Shown here piece after piece: positions 1 to 8,209 of a stretch of DNA of 49,906 nucleotides; within the stretch, counting starts at the first letter, position 1, and each line of letters opens with the position of its first letter. The notes beneath the pieces were generated by a model. The model ran no database searches. It had not been told where the DNA came from and saw only the letters and a list, made by a program, of their open reading frames with translations. The translations under genes were made by a program, and so were the position numbers. Where the stretch lies: contig NZ_CANBCQ010000016.1 in assembly GCF_947367125.1 (NCBI RefSeq), forward strand, positions 1 to 49,906, written 5' to 3'. This DNA comes from an uncultured Lactobacillus sp. Lineage in GTDB: Bacteria; Bacillota; Bacilli; Lactobacillales; Lactobacillaceae.

Positions 1-69
1 CCTACTTTGATTAAATAAATAATTAAAAAATCAATTTACGAGAAAGATCTATTTACACAAAAGATTTGA

Positions 70-258
70 CAGTTTCGTACATGGAAGATAAATCAAAAAA
101 ACAACAAAATTATTTTAACAATTAAAGATAATAACGGACATCAATGTCTAGGTGAGTTTCGTTTACAACAGGATGAATCCAAAAATCATAATCGAGTTTT
201 AACATTTGCCGCCTTAGGAAATAATGAAGTAATTTGGGGCGAAAAAAATATAAATTAG
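70..258 (+). pseudogene. C-terminal fragment of an unrecognised protein
   Basis: An open frame of about 62 codons ends in TAG at 256-258 and is followed directly by a strong terminator, as expected of a real gene end. There is no start codon or ribosome binding site, and all three forward frames carry stops in the first 70 bases, so the upstream part is lost or frameshifted. The residues (for example CLGEFRLQQDE and ALGNNEVIWGEK) suggest a beta-rich domain, but I do not recognise the family. A LacI-type remnant follows, so a sugar-utilisation gene is possible; that is inference only. Confidence 0.4.
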
Positions 259-270
259 TGATTTTCAAAA

Positions 271-309
271 GGGATTAAGTAGTATATATTGCTACTTAAT
301 CCCTTTTTT
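271..309 (+). terminator. Rho-independent terminator
   Basis: A perfect 12-bp stem (GGGATTAAGTAG at 271-282 with its complement at 292-303) and a 9-base loop are followed by six T. It closes the gene fragment ending at 258. Confidence 0.85.
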
Positions 310-488
310 GTCATAAAAATTTATTAATAGATAGGTGTTTCATAAAGCCGTAAATGCAATAATTAATCCAAATTTTTTTATTAAGTTGTTTGATAGATTT
401 GATCCAACTCTTTTCCAGAATTTATAATCAGACGCACAATTGACAGCTAATTTAGAACGACAAATCAAAAATTGGTTAACAATATCTG

Positions 489-910
489 ATGGCGTATTTT
501 TCATTAAAAATTAAAGCTACTTCTGTATGTCCATTATTAACCCATTTTGTTTTAACATTAGACGCTAATTCTTATCACCTAGATCTTGCACAGGATAAGA
601 TTATAAAAGATATACAAAATCTTTTAGCCAAACACAAAAAAGTAGGAATTTTTGCAATTAATGATAATGTAGCAAGTTATATCTATCAAACAGCATTGAC
701 TAATAACATAAAAGTACCTGAACAATTGAGTATTGTAGGTTTCGATAACTCACCAATTGCAAAAAAATTGAAGCTTACTACAATTGAACAGAATACAGAC
801 AAATTAGCAGAAACCTCTGGGAAGAAATTAATTCAGCTTCTTAAAGGCAAAAAATTTTGGAGCATAAAATACTTATTCCTGTATCTTTAATTGTAAGAAA
901 AACAAGTTAA
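489..910 (+). pseudogene. LacI/GalR-family regulator, C-terminal effector-domain remnant
   Basis: The frame from about 560 reads like the second half of a LacI/GalR sugar-responsive repressor: AINDNVAS, then NIKVPEQLSIVGFDNSP, then TTIEQNTDKLAE, all typical of the periplasmic-binding-like effector domain. No helix-turn-helix N-terminus can be found upstream. Near 855-862 the frame breaks: the current frame runs to a stop at 890, while a neighbouring frame continues with HKILIPVSLIVRKTS and stops at 908-910, which matches the usual family C-terminus. The gene is therefore both 5'-truncated and frameshifted. The native sugar cannot be inferred. Confidence 0.75.
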
Positions 911-997
911 GAACTTACAGTATCGATCAGACTTAAAAAATAATTTCTTAATTCTTTTGAGATGTATCTAATAAGTGATCAATGGCTTTATTTTTTT

Positions 998-2632
998 CTA
1001 CCCAATTCTAACGTTCTTAAAGTCGTATGGAACGCCTGTAGGGTTAAAGGAAACTCCCTTTACGGTAGTCTTTAATAATTGTGGCTTAGCAACTTGAACT
1101 AATGGAATAGTTCCTTGATCTTTCATCAATACTTTCTCGGCTTCTACTAATCTTGCCCAGCGTTTTACTGGTTGATTGCCGTATACGTTTTCTGATTCAT
1201 TCAATAGCTTATTGAATTGATTATTGTTCCAGCCGTTGTTCAGGTAGCTTGATCCCTTTTGGAAAACATCCAAGAAGTTGATTGGATCGCCAAAAACAGC
1301 CTGCCAGTTTTTTATTGTAGCTTGATAATTACCAGCTGTTTGACGTGAAATCAACTGAGTATATGGAATTGTTTGAACAGAAATTTGAACGCCTGGAAGT
1401 TGATCTAGCTTACTTTGAAGAAATTCAGCTGTTTGCTTTGAAGTATCATCATCAGAAACTAACAAGGTAATTTTAATTGAATTAGTCTTAGATTCTTTAT
1501 ACCCCGCGCGAAGTAATTGCTTAGCCTTAGCAAGATTGTACGAAACCGCACTCTTAACGTAAGCATCGTCTTCAAACGAAGTTCCTGTCTTAGGATTTGT
1601 GCCCATGCCTGATGGAACGAAGCCTTTGGCAGGAATTGAGCCATCTTTTAAGACATTATTTACTAATTGCTTGCGATTAATTGCTAAGGAAAAGGCTTGG
1701 CGCACCCTCAAATTCTTGAATGCTGGAACCTTATTTTCGTTAAGCTCTAGTCTTCTAATTGCCGAAGACAAACGTGCATGGTAGCCTGCTTTATTCTTAT
1801 TTGCGGCAACCTGCTCGCCGGTAAGTCCAGTCTCATCTGCCTTACCTGCTTCAAAAAGATTATAGCTAGTCGTAGTAGATTCGCTAACCTGTTCGTTAAC
1901 TTTATTTAACTTAACGTTTTTAGCATCCCAATAATTCTTATTCTTAACTAAAGTCCAAGTCTTGTTGTTGCCATTCCATTTAGTAAGTGTGAACGGACCC
2001 GAAGAAACGGTGTATTTAGCTTGCGTACCGTATAACTTACCATATTTTTGAACTACTTTTTGGTTTTGCGGGAAAAATAATGGCCAAGATAATAGAATCT
2101 TGAAGTAAGGCAGCGGTCTAGTTAATTGAATTCTCAAATGATATTTAGAAGGAGCAGAAACACCCAAGGTATCTGGAGACTTTTGCCCCTTACTGATTGC
2201 TTGCGCATTTTTGATCTGGTAAAGATAGAAAGCCATTTGAGACTTAGTTGCTGGGTTAACGGTACGTTCATAAGAATATACAAAATCCTTAGCAGTTAAT
2301 GGATCACCGTTAGACCATTTTGCGTTTTTTCTAAGATAAAAATCATAAATTTTGCCCTGATTAGAAGTCTTAGCCTTAGTAGCTAGTGATAATTGCGGCT
2401 TATTGTTTTTATCAAGACGGTATAATCCATCCCCAGTATTAAGAAGAGCCTGAAAACTGGTAGTGTCCGTTGCTAAAGAAGGATCTTGCGTAGAAAGCTG
2501 CGTAATCTCTGACCAATTTAAAATCTGCTTTTTCGAAGCAGTATTACTATTTGATTGCTTACCACAAGCAGCTAAGGTAGCCGCAGCTAGTGCTACTAAC
2601 CCAAATGAAACAACTTTTTTGCTTATTCTCAT
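998..2632 (-). CDS. oppA: Peptide ABC transporter substrate-binding lipoprotein (SBP family 5, OppA-like)
   Basis: This is a 544-residue extracellular peptide-binding protein of the OppA/DppA type. The N-terminus has a lysine, a hydrophobic stretch and the lipobox LAAC (Cys near residue 23), so it should be lipid-anchored. Family signatures are visible: KNAKWSNGDPLTAKDFVYS near residues 103-121, the QAFSLAINRKQLV helix in the middle and a GDPINFLDVF segment near the C-terminus. The start has AAAGGAG about 6 bases upstream. No permease or ATPase genes are adjacent, so it presumably feeds a transporter encoded elsewhere. A T-box leader at 2650-2925 controls it, with a readable Met specifier. 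A second copy lies at 30127-31758. Confidence 0.93.
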   Translation of the reverse strand: MRISKKVVSFGLVALAAATLAACGKQSNSNTASKKQILNWSEITQLSTQDPSLATDTTSFQALLNTGDGLYRLDKNNKPQLSLATKAKTSNQGKIYDFYLRKNAKWSNGDPLTAKDFVYSYERTVNPATKSQMAFYLYQIKNAQAISKGQKSPDTLGVSAPSKYHLRIQLTRPLPYFKILLSWPLFFPQNQKVVQKYGKLYGTQAKYTVSSGPFTLTKWNGNNKTWTLVKNKNYWDAKNVKLNKVNEQVSESTTTSYNLFEAGKADETGLTGEQVAANKNKAGYHARLSSAIRRLELNENKVPAFKNLRVRQAFSLAINRKQLVNNVLKDGSIPAKGFVPSGMGTNPKTGTSFEDDAYVKSAVSYNLAKAKQLLRAGYKESKTNSIKITLLVSDDDTSKQTAEFLQSKLDQLPGVQISVQTIPYTQLISRQTAGNYQATIKNWQAVFGDPINFLDVFQKGSSYLNNGWNNNQFNKLLNESENVYGNQPVKRWARLVEAEKVLMKDQGTIPLVQVAKPQLLKTTVKGVSFNPTGVPYDFKNVRIG

Positions 2633-2649
2633 AAAAATCTCCTTTGCTA

Positions 2650-2925
2650 AAAACGGTAAAAAGAAAAACGCCTTACTAGATCATCTTGATCTAATAGGGC
2701 GTTCAGTAACGCGGTACCACCTATCTTTATGGAAAACCACCTTGAATCGCGTACGGCCATCTGGCGATACGTTACCGCTATAAAGGGCGGACCCAGAAGT
2801 CACTAAAAATTTCGCAACTTCAAGCTCAAAGGCCATTTTCAAAAGTAGGTCGATCATTATCTTTCACCAAGTGATAACTCTCTGTAGAAAGACCGCCAAT
2901 TTACTTTCCTTATCATCGCTAAATA
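2650..2925 (-). promoter_or_regulatory. T-box leader, predicted methionine specifier
   Basis: On the minus strand the order is a Stem I with an AGGAAAGTA specifier-loop strand and an ACAGAGAGT motif, the conserved T-box GGTGGTACCGCG (complement at 2711-2721), and a terminator hairpin with T-run at about 2664-2703. Aligning the 3' strand of the specifier loop with the Phe leader of pheS gives GAAA-ATG-G, the ATG being the complement of 2834-2836. The leader should therefore sense uncharged tRNA-Met and switch on the downstream oppA. Confidence 0.85.
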
Positions 2926-3122
2926 ATTAATATTTATGTTGATTAAAATAATAGTCTGATTTTCTTTAAAAGTCAAACATAATTTTAGCATTTTTTCATT
3001 TTTCGTTAATTGCTATTCAGCTAGTTTTATCTCATGACGAGCCGCATTAGCAACTTCATTTAAAATAAAGTCAAACCTATGCTTGATTCTGTTACTTTGA
3101 TATAATCTTAAACGGCATTTGA

Positions 3123-3156
3123 ACCTCCTTAATATCAAATTCTTGCATAAGGAGGT
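3123..3156 (+). promoter_or_regulatory. Hairpin masking a ribosome binding site
   Basis: ACCTCCTTA at 3123-3131 is a perfect 9-bp complement of TAAGGAGGT at 3148-3156, which is the Shine-Dalgarno sequence of the small gene starting at 3164. In RNA the two would pair around a 16-base loop and hide the site. A TATAAT-like -10 box is visible at about 3100-3105. Confidence 0.6.
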
Positions 3157-3163
3157 GAGTACA

Positions 3164-3340
3164 TTGCAGGAATTACTTAACTTTTTCATTGCTGTTGCTG
3201 CGAATATCGTTAGTGAATTAATTTCTGATGCACTAAAGAAATTATACGAGGATAGACTACAGAATCGTCACAACCAGCGTAATATTAAGCATCCAAAACT
3301 TAAAAAACGCAAATCGCGCAAAAAACGGCACAAATGCTAG
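3164..3340 (+). CDS. Small basic amphipathic protein, type I toxin-like
   Basis: A 58-residue protein is read from TTG at 3164, chosen because AAGGAGGT lies 7 bases upstream; a longer reading from 3119 has no binding site. The first 25 residues form a hydrophobic to amphipathic helix (LLNFFIAVAANIVSELISDA). The last 30 are dominated by Lys, Arg, His and Asn and end in KKRHKC. A hydrophobic helix plus basic tail, a weak start codon and a masked ribosome binding site resemble type I toxins, but I recognise no named family. A strong terminator follows at 3391-3432. Confidence 0.55.
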   Translation: MQELLNFFIAVAANIVSELISDALKKLYEDRLQNRHNQRNIKHPKLKKRKSRKKRHKC

Positions 3341-3390
3341 TAGTCACATTTAAGTCATAAAGCTTTAGGTTTTATGATTAATCCAAAATA

Positions 3391-3432
3391 AAAACCGTTA
3401 CTCTTTTGTACCTTTTGAGTGACGGTTTTTGT
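3391..3432 (+). terminator. Bidirectional terminator
   Basis: CCGTTACTC and GAGTGACGG pair (one G-T) around a 12-base loop, flanked by A-run and T-run, so the hairpin can end transcripts from either side. It serves the small gene ending at 3340 and could also end a short leftward RNA started near 3490-3510. Confidence 0.75.
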
Positions 3433-3485
3433 TTGCACTATGTTCTGAGTACTAATTGCATTCAGAATTACTTAACTTTCATGTA

Positions 3486-3677
3486 CTATTTTAACATATT
3501 CCAAATATTTTTACCAGCTATAGAATTTCTATGAGCTTTGCACTCTTCCAAATATTCAACTATAATGCTCTAGTCTTTTCGTGGTTCATTTAATGTATGA
3601 CCTTCATATGATAATTCTTTTTTATCAGATTTTACTCCATAAGTGAATTTCGTAAGTACTAGTAAGTACTTAATCAT
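3486..3677 (-). pseudogene. Broken small ORF, unrecognised
   Basis: On the minus strand an ATG at 3675-3677 opens 35 codons ending in an amber stop at 3570-3572. The same frame continues 27 more codons (VEYLEECKAHRNS, then AGKNIWNMLK) to another stop at 3486-3488. One base change at the amber codon would give a continuous protein of about 63 residues. No ribosome binding site is seen. It may be residue of a decayed gene; the rest of 3433-3720 holds nothing I can identify. Confidence 0.3.
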
Positions 3678-3721
3678 AAATCTACAGTTTCATGATCTAG
3701 TCTTATTTATTTCGTAGACAC

Positions 3722-4027
3722 CTACTTAAGTTCAAACGCCAACCTAACTGGATTATGGTCTGCATACTCAAAATGAGTATTGATATTATACGCCTTTGCT
3801 TGCACATTTTTCGAAACAATAAAACCTTCACAAATGGTCATATAATTAACTTTAGGATCATATTTCATATCTGTAGTACGAACAGTCGCAACGTTTTCAC
3901 GATTTTGAGCCTTGATCATAGTAAAATCTTTAGGCAACATTTTTTGATCAAGGACGGATACCCAACTAGGGATTTTTTCTTGATGTTCAAAATGTGTCAT
4001 CATGTCTTTTCCTAATGCGTGAGTCAA
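3722..4027 (-). pseudogene. C-terminal fragment, endonuclease/exonuclease/phosphatase superfamily
   Basis: The 101-codon frame ends with FIVSKNVQAKAYNI followed by YADHNPVRLAFELK. This matches the C-terminal pattern of the EEP metal-dependent hydrolase fold (hydrophobic VSKN strand, then the catalytic DHNPV). The family normally has 250 or more residues and its N-terminal catalytic Asn, Glu and His are absent. No ribosome binding site precedes the ATG. The upstream boundary near 4027 abuts a hairpin-rich stretch, suggesting that a rearrangement removed the 5' two thirds. Possible parents are a secreted nuclease or a sphingomyelinase-like enzyme. Confidence 0.5.
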
Positions 4028-4262
4028 CTAACCTAGACTGAAGTCCTGGGCTTAGTGGCTCGTTAGCTTGCGCCAACTAGAACACCAACTTACTTAGATA
4101 CGGACTATGCTTGTCACTAATAATTTTGCAATTATTAGCGATAGAGATCGTCTAATTACCAAAGCCTTTTAAGTCCGCGAATTGCTAGCTGACTGCTAGG
4201 TCAGCTTGGCCCTATCCATCCCCGCATTAAAATACGGGGATGGATAAGGCGTTTTTCATTAA
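4028..4262 (+). other. Structured intergenic stretch, possible mobile-element end
   Basis: No coding frame is evident. There is a small hairpin (CTGAC/GTCAG) at about 4188-4203. A long one follows: a stem of roughly 14 bp with one bulged base at about 4211-4251 (CCATCCCCG pairing with CGGGGATGG), then CGTTTTTC. It would terminate a rightward transcript, yet no rightward gene ends here. It adjoins the truncated EEP fragment, so the right end of a decayed insertion element or a small RNA is possible. Confidence 0.35.
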
Positions 4263-4295
4263 ATTAACCCTACGTTCCAGTATAATTATTTTCAT

Positions 4296-4320
4296 GAAAA
4301 AAGAAGAACCGAAGTTCTTC
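4296..4320 (-). terminator. Terminator of the MFS exporter gene
   Basis: On the minus strand GAAGAAC and GTTCTTC enclose a TTCG tetraloop, followed by six T. It lies 20 bases beyond the stop of the gene ending at 4342. Confidence 0.8.
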
Positions 4321-4341
4321 TCTATTTCTTAATATTCAATT

Positions 4342-5757
4342 CTAATCAGTATACTTACCATCATCCTTAACAAATAAGGCAACAATAAAACCAATTACTG
4401 TCAAAGCAATGGTAAAGTACATGCCATAATGCACACCATTAGTGAACTTGAAGGCGGCTGAACCGCTGACTGCATTTCTACCAACAGTTAAGAAACTAGT
4501 AGCTAAGGCTGTTGCCAATGCACCAACAATCTGTTGCATTGTATTCAAAATAGCAGAACCGTCAGCTGACTCAAGCCCTTTAAGTGAGTTCAAAGCTGAG
4601 GTTTGTGATGGTGACATTGCAAGTGGTGCACCAATCATCAAGATAATGTGTGCCAAAATTACGTACCAAATAGCACTGTGAGTAGTTACTAAAGCAAGCA
4701 TTACAGCACCAACAAAGGCAATTAAAAAACCAAGTCGAGCTGGCCACTTTGCACCAAAACTATCATACATTCTACCAGCCAATGCACTAGTAGCGGCATT
4801 GATCAAACCACCTGGAAGCATGATAATCCCAGTTAAAGCAACGGCTACCAATAAACCATTTTGCAAATATTGTGGCAACAAATACATCGCGGATAAGATG
4901 ATCCCGAAGTCAATCATGACTAAGACAGCACCCAAAGTAAAGTTGCGGTGTTTGAAAACGCGCATATTAAGCACTGGCACATTAAGCTTAAGCTGTCTTC
5001 TTACGTAGAATACCAAAGCAATAATACCAATAATCAAGCTGGCTAATACTGGTAATGACAACCACCCCATCTCACTAGCAAAGCTGGCACCAGCGATCAA
5101 ACCTGAGAAAGCAAAGACTGATAAAATGATTGAAAGCCAGTCAATCTTAGGCTTAGTAATTTGACTAACATTGGTTAAAGTAAACAAACCAATCACAAAG
5201 GCAATTACTAAAATCAAAGCAAAAGTAAAGAAGATATCACGCCATGAACCTGCTGCCAAAATTAAACCAGTTAAAGTCGGCCCAATTGCAGGGGCAAACA
5301 TAATTACTAAAGCTAAGACGCCATTGACTGTTCCCAACTTGTTTGGTGGGAAAATCAACATTGCAATTGTAAACATCAATGGCAAAATGATGCCAGTCCC
5401 AATTCCCTGAATCATTCTACCGACTAAAATAATAGAAAAATCATCACCGAATCCTGAAATTAGTGAACCGATAATAAAGGCGCCAAGGCCAAACAGAACT
5501 AACTTTTTGGTCGTAAACCACTTAGTCAACAAACTTGAAAGTGGCAGGACAATACCGATTACCAGCATGTAGCCAGTAACCAGCCATTGAATTGAAGACT
5601 GACCAACTTGAAGAGCCTTCATCAATTGTGGTAAGGCAATGTTCAATGAAGTTTCACTAAACATCCCTACAAATGCTCCGAGCATTAATGGCAAGATTGC
5701 AAGCCAAGGCCGCTTAACATCGATCCGGGCTTTCATTCCACTTTGAGTATTATCCAT
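4342..5757 (-). CDS. MFS multidrug exporter, DHA2 (EmrB/QacA-type) family
   Basis: A 471-residue polytopic membrane protein expected to expel drugs or toxic compounds by proton antiport. The N-terminus has PWLAILPLMLGAF followed by a first helix with SLNIALPQL, the usual DHA2 opening. The loop GRMIQGIGTGIILPL carries the motif B-type Arg, and APAIGPTLTG in helix 5 is the antiporter motif C. About 13-14 hydrophobic segments can be counted. GGAGGAAAA precedes the ATG. It stands alone with its own terminator and no adjacent regulator. The substrate cannot be told from sequence. Confidence 0.9.
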   Translation of the reverse strand: MDNTQSGMKARIDVKRPWLAILPLMLGAFVGMFSETSLNIALPQLMKALQVGQSSIQWLVTGYMLVIGIVLPLSSLLTKWFTTKKLVLFGLGAFIIGSLISGFGDDFSIILVGRMIQGIGTGIILPLMFTIAMLIFPPNKLGTVNGVLALVIMFAPAIGPTLTGLILAAGSWRDIFFTFALILVIAFVIGLFTLTNVSQITKPKIDWLSIILSVFAFSGLIAGASFASEMGWLSLPVLASLIIGIIALVFYVRRQLKLNVPVLNMRVFKHRNFTLGAVLVMIDFGIILSAMYLLPQYLQNGLLVAVALTGIIMLPGGLINAATSALAGRMYDSFGAKWPARLGFLIAFVGAVMLALVTTHSAIWYVILAHIILMIGAPLAMSPSQTSALNSLKGLESADGSAILNTMQQIVGALATALATSFLTVGRNAVSGSAAFKFTNGVHYGMYFTIALTVIGFIVALFVKDDGKYTD

Positions 5758-5848
5758 TAAATTTTCCTCCTTTTTTCTGCAACGTTGATTACTTTAACAG
5801 AAAAAATTTTTCTTCGTAAGTAAAAGTTTAATAAAAACGTCTTCACAA

Positions 5849-5880
5849 CAAAAAAGACGATATCTCAGTGATATCGTCTA
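5849..5880 (-). terminator. Terminator of the first lipoprotein gene
   Basis: On the minus strand AGACGATATC and GATATCGTCT form a 10-bp stem followed by TTTTTT, 20 bases beyond the stop at 5901. Confidence 0.85.
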
Positions 5881-5900
5881 ATCTGATCTTCTATTAATTT

Positions 5901-6884
5901 TTAATATTGCAAATCACTAAATTGCTTATTAGAATTCTTCTTAGCCAAAGCTTCACTCTTCCAGTAAACCGCATTAGTTGTTCCTTTAGAGTTAGCAGAA
6001 ACAATTACGCTTTGTCCATTTTCAGTATGTGGTGCTAAGTATGTACTACCTTGACCTGGTTCTTGGCCCATATTAGTGAAACTGTAAAACTTAATTCCAT
6101 TGATTGTGGTCTGCTTCATGTAGCCTGAACTAGTAGATGAGCCTGAATTCTTTGCCTTCACGTTCATGCTAAAACCAGCTTCATCATTAATCTTATTATC
6201 GGTTACAGTCAAGGTATCAATATTACCATTACCAGTATCTGCAGTATACCAGGTTCCCTGTAGACTTGAAGGAATTACACTAGCATCAGCTTGTTTAGTT
6301 GCACTAGTAGTATTACCATCACCTTCAAGTTGAGCATCTAACTTGGTATTTTTAGCTAAATTCTGCACTAAGTCAACGTCATTATTTTTATTAATATAAT
6401 CAACTACATCCTGTAAAGTTACAGTACCAAGATTTCTTTGTTTAACAAAAATAGTAATCTTCTTCTGTGCACCATCACCATTTAACATGTAACGTGCATT
6501 ACTACTCTTGCCCGTGCCAGAAACTTCATAAACATAACCTGAATCATCAGAAGTAATGCCAGTTGCTACCTTAGTTCTAAAAGCAACATCTAAATTACCA
6601 TTCTTAGCAGCATTAACGGCAATTTCCCAAGTATCACCATACTTTTGTGCAGCATAAACTGCGATCGCACTTGCCTGAGTTTTATGGTCCATGTTATCTG
6701 CGGAAAGTTTAGCAGTGTTTTCTTTCTCACTGCTTGATTCTGAATTGGTCTTACTTGAATTATTCTTAGAAACCTGACTAGACTTCTCTGATTGTGATTG
6801 CGTATTTCCTTGTGTACTTTGGCTACATCCAGCTAAAGTTAAAGCAGCTGTTAGAGCAACAAGTACAGTTAATTTACGTTTCAA
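5901..6884 (-). CDS. Lipoprotein of unknown function (paralogue of the next gene)
   Basis: A 327-residue secreted lipoprotein with lipobox LAGC (Cys near residue 20). A Ser/Asn/Gln/Lys-rich linker of about 45 residues leads to a globular part. That part starts with an ASAIAVYAAQKYG motif near residue 72. It has a domain with TVTLQDVVDYINKNND near residue 155 and a C-terminal domain beginning LQGTWYTADTGNG. I know no function; the LxGTWY strand recalls small beta-barrel domains. The gene at 7027-7938 has the same architecture (ASAITIYGAMNY, LEEITSYLNKRD, LRGTWYNYKG), so the two arose by duplication. Confidence 0.85.
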   Translation of the reverse strand: MKRKLTVLVALTAALTLAGCSQSTQGNTQSQSEKSSQVSKNNSSKTNSESSSEKENTAKLSADNMDHKTQASAIAVYAAQKYGDTWEIAVNAAKNGNLDVAFRTKVATGITSDDSGYVYEVSGTGKSSNARYMLNGDGAQKKITIFVKQRNLGTVTLQDVVDYINKNNDVDLVQNLAKNTKLDAQLEGDGNTTSATKQADASVIPSSLQGTWYTADTGNGNIDTLTVTDNKINDEAGFSMNVKAKNSGSSTSSGYMKQTTINGIKFYSFTNMGQEPGQGSTYLAPHTENGQSVIVSANSKGTTNAVYWKSEALAKKNSNKQFSDLQY

Positions 6885-7026
6885 GAGGATTCCCCTTTTC
6901 TAAATAATTTTATCCTTTTCCTAATCATATTATAAAAAATTCTATTAGCCAACTTTTTACGCATTCATTTTACCAAACTTATACTTTTACTAGGTATCAT
7001 TTAAATTAAAATTTTTTACAAATAAT

Positions 7027-7938
7027 TTAGTTTAAAGTCCTAAATTCGGCATGGCGATGTTCTTGGGCAATCTTAGTAGACTTCCAATAAGTTGCCGTAT
7101 AATGCCCAGTTGCAACACTATAAGTTACCACAGCCGTATTTTCACCAGATTTTTGAACCGAATACAGCAAGCCAAAGTCTTGTGAATTCAATGTCTGAAC
7201 GTGATAACAATTAAGACCATTAATATCTTCAATTCTGGCTCTGGCCCACTTCTTAGTTTGTGCTAACGAAGTAGCAGCTATACCTGAATTAGAAATCTGA
7301 TGAATTTCTTCATCATTAATCGTATGAGCAGTAATTGTCAACTTTTCCCCCTTGTAATTGTACCAAGTACCACGCAATTTGACCGGCACTAAAGCTAGAC
7401 CGTCATCACCTTTTACGCCATATTTATTTGAGGTAACTGATGCTGCTAAGGTAGTATTAGCTGCTAGTTTTTGCACTACTGTAAATTGATCACGTTTATT
7501 CAAATATGATGTAATTTCTTCTAAGCTAGCTGAACCCAACTTTCTTTTTTCATTATAAAAATAAATCGTGTCGCCTTTACTTGTATAAAAAGCATTATGC
7601 TCACGGCCATTCCCTGTCACTTCATTGATAAAACCCCTGCCTTGTTTAATCCAACTAAACCCGGTACGGTTTTTTACACTGATACTCAAGTGATTTTTTA
7701 CAGCGCCTTTATAGGCAGTTTGCCAAGCACCTTTATAGTTCATTGCACCATAAATCGTGATCGCACTAGCTTTTTCTTTATCACTTAACTCTTTGACAAT
7801 CAACCTTGTTGGAGCTTGTTTTTGAGCAACACTAGATTTCTCCATATTTTGATGATTAGTTTGCTTTTTCTGACTGCAAGCCGTTAAGCCAGCTGCCGTT
7901 GCTATTAAACAAAAAGTTGCTAATATCTTTTTCCTCAT
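7027..7938 (-). CDS. Lipoprotein of unknown function (paralogue of the preceding gene)
   Basis: A 303-residue lipoprotein with lipobox LTAC. I place the start at the ATG at 7936-7938 (MRKKILATF), not at the ATG six codons upstream, because GGAG lies 7 bases before it and the signal peptide then begins with Arg-Lys-Lys. It shares the ASAI-x-Y, E-x-x-x-YLN and L-x-GTWY landmarks with 5901-6884, but identity is low outside them and the linker is shorter. About 140 bases separate the pair and each has its own leader. A terminator-like hairpin sits in the 5' leader. Confidence 0.83.
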   Translation of the reverse strand: MRKKILATFCLIATAAGLTACSQKKQTNHQNMEKSSVAQKQAPTRLIVKELSDKEKASAITIYGAMNYKGAWQTAYKGAVKNHLSISVKNRTGFSWIKQGRGFINEVTGNGREHNAFYTSKGDTIYFYNEKRKLGSASLEEITSYLNKRDQFTVVQKLAANTTLAASVTSNKYGVKGDDGLALVPVKLRGTWYNYKGEKLTITAHTINDEEIHQISNSGIAATSLAQTKKWARARIEDINGLNCYHVQTLNSQDFGLLYSVQKSGENTAVVTYSVATGHYTATYWKSTKIAQEHRHAEFRTLN

Positions 7939-7972
7939 TACACGACTCCAATACATTCTCAGTTAACACAAA

Positions 7973-7999
7973 AATATCCCTAATCGTCTTAGGGATATT
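7973..7999 (-). promoter_or_regulatory. Terminator-like hairpin inside a 5' leader
   Basis: On the minus strand AATATCCCTAA and TTAGGGATATT form a perfect 11-bp stem followed by T-rich sequence, only about 35 bases before the start at 7938. A TATAAT -10 box lies on the minus strand at about 8027-8032, so the hairpin falls within the leader of that gene's transcript. It may act as an attenuator or as a barrier to upstream readthrough. Confidence 0.5.
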
Positions 8000-8154
8000 G
8001 AAGTAAAATATGCTTAGTGTCTATATTATATAGCATTTTCAGCTATCTGGAAGCTTATAATTTTTGATTTTTGGTAAAGATTTTGTCCAAACTATCAAAT
8101 ATAATCGTAATTATACTAATTATGATTATATAACGTTTCAAAAAGTATATACTT

Positions 8155-8190
8155 AAAAAAATCTCGTGGCAATACTTACCGCGAGATTTT
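8155..8190 (-). terminator. Terminator of glnA
   Basis: On the minus strand AAAATCTCG pairs with CGAGATTTT around a GC-rich upper stem, followed by a T-run, 20 bases past the glnA stop. Confidence 0.8.
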
Positions 8191-8209
8191 CCATTTACTT
8201 ATCTATTTT

